Made by a program: the position numbers and the translations under genes. Under the pieces are notes generated by a model that was given only the letters and a program-made list of their open reading frames with translations, ran no database searches and was not told the DNA's origin. From the NCBI GenBank assembly GCA_900470775.1, contig UCBZ01000017.1, forward strand, positions 167,181-231,180: a stretch of 64,000 bases of DNA, read 5' to 3'. Source of the DNA: Hyphomicrobiales bacterium (GTDB lineage: Bacteria; Pseudomonadota; Alphaproteobacteria; Rhizobiales; Beijerinckiaceae). Below are positions 63,579 through 64,000 of this stretch, piece by piece; positions within the stretch are counted from its first letter, which is position 1, and each line of letters starts with the position of its first letter.

Positions 63579-64000
63579 TGACCAGTGTTTCACCGCAACG
63601 CGTGCTGCTGACGGGCGCCGCCGGCTTTGTCGGCCTCCACGTCACGCAGGCGCTGCTGGCCCGGGGCACGACCGTGCTGGGCATCGACAATCTGACGCCC
63701 TATTACGATCCGGCGCTGAAGCAAGCCCGGCTCGACCAGCTGCTGCCACGCAACGGTTTCAGCTTCGAACCGATCGACATCGCCGACTATGATGCTTTGC
63801 AAGCCGCCTTCGCCGCCTTCAAGCCCGATGTCGTGATCCATCTCGCGGCGCAGGCAGGCGTGCGCTACTCGCTCGACAATCCGCGCGCCTATGCCCACTC
63901 GAACCTCGACGGCTTCCTCTCGGTGCTTGAGGCCTGCCGGCATCACCCGGTGGCGCATCTGGTCTATGCCTCGTCGAGCTCGGTCTATGGCTCCAACGCC
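63579..64000 (+). CDS. UDP-glucuronate 4-epimerase-like NAD-dependent epimerase, truncated by window end
   Basis: The first 140 residues of an extended SDR are present: VLLTGAAGFVGLHVTQALL with the NAD motif GAAGFVG, then GIDNLTPYYDPALKQARLDQ. The PYYDxxLK segment is characteristic of UDP-glucuronate 4-epimerases. VIHLAAQAGVRYSLDNPRAY and the SSSSVYG start of the active site follow. The frame is open to the window edge. The product would make UDP-galacturonate for surface polysaccharide. It begins a new functional region, unrelated to the catabolic operon before it. Confidence 0.88.

Overview
The window reads as chromosomal DNA of a high-G+C alphaproteobacterium, most likely a Hyphomicrobiales member close to Bosea. 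That placement is inferred from base composition, the density of ABC/TTT solute transporters with catabolic genes, and a dispersed intergenic palindrome family; no rRNA or tRNA gene is present to fix it. There are no rRNA or tRNA genes, no CRISPR array, no intact insertion sequence and no phage module. Almost everything is uptake and catabolism of small organic acids, amino acids, amides and peptide-like compounds, each module with its own LysR, GntR or Lrp regulator.

Layout. 0-1.5 kb: tripartite tricarboxylate transporter (tctC, tctB and the first codons of tctA). 1.6-5.2 kb: flavoprotein monooxygenase with LysR, divergent from a carboxymuconolactone-decarboxylase/alkylhydroperoxidase pair. 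5.3-14.4 kb: GntR regulator and opine-dehydrogenase-like enzyme, divergent from a peptide-type binding protein, hydantoinase/oxoprolinase A and B, and two permeases, with no ATPase gene. 14.5-21.3 kb: a leftward run of Lrp regulator, a decayed thiamine-diphosphate enzyme, saccharopine-dehydrogenase-like enzyme, polar amino acid ABC transporter, SDR and enolase-superfamily cycloisomerase/epimerase. 21.5-27.2 kb: a looser accessory stretch with an orphan form-II CoxL-like molybdenum hydroxylase, a TIM-barrel/cupin fusion, a frameshifted isochorismatase remnant, a secreted RTX/beta-roll protein and about 400 bp without a gene.

27.3-34.7 kb: zinc alcohol dehydrogenase, convergent with aldehyde dehydrogenase at the end of a complete branched-chain amino acid type (liv) transporter operon. 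35-40.4 kb: CoA transferase, acyl-CoA dehydrogenase and MaoC-like hydratase, then LysR and an exported metallo-beta-lactamase-fold hydrolase. 40.8-49.3 kb: a full peptide-type ABC transporter wrapped around two amidohydrolases, with a divergent GntR and flavin reductase. 51-63.4 kb: a second GntR divergent from a long rightward run of peptide-type binding protein and permeases, creatininase, polyamine-type ABC transporter, RraA-like protein, gamma-glutamyltransferase-like enzyme and D-2-hydroxyacid dehydrogenase. The window ends inside a UDP-glucuronate 4-epimerase-like gene.

The genes form self-contained import-and-degrade units: a binding protein and permeases bring in a compound and the neighbouring hydrolases and oxidoreductases open and oxidise it. 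Two of the three peptide-type systems lack ATPase genes and probably borrow the DppD/DppF pair encoded at 41-43 kb or another pair elsewhere. The most unusual items are enzymes with altered active-site motifs (SDR, amidohydrolase, RraA-like, LivG), a pathway gene destroyed by an internal deletion, a TIM-cupin fusion, an 18-bp perfect inverted repeat in a divergent promoter region, and seven copies of an intergenic palindromic repeat.
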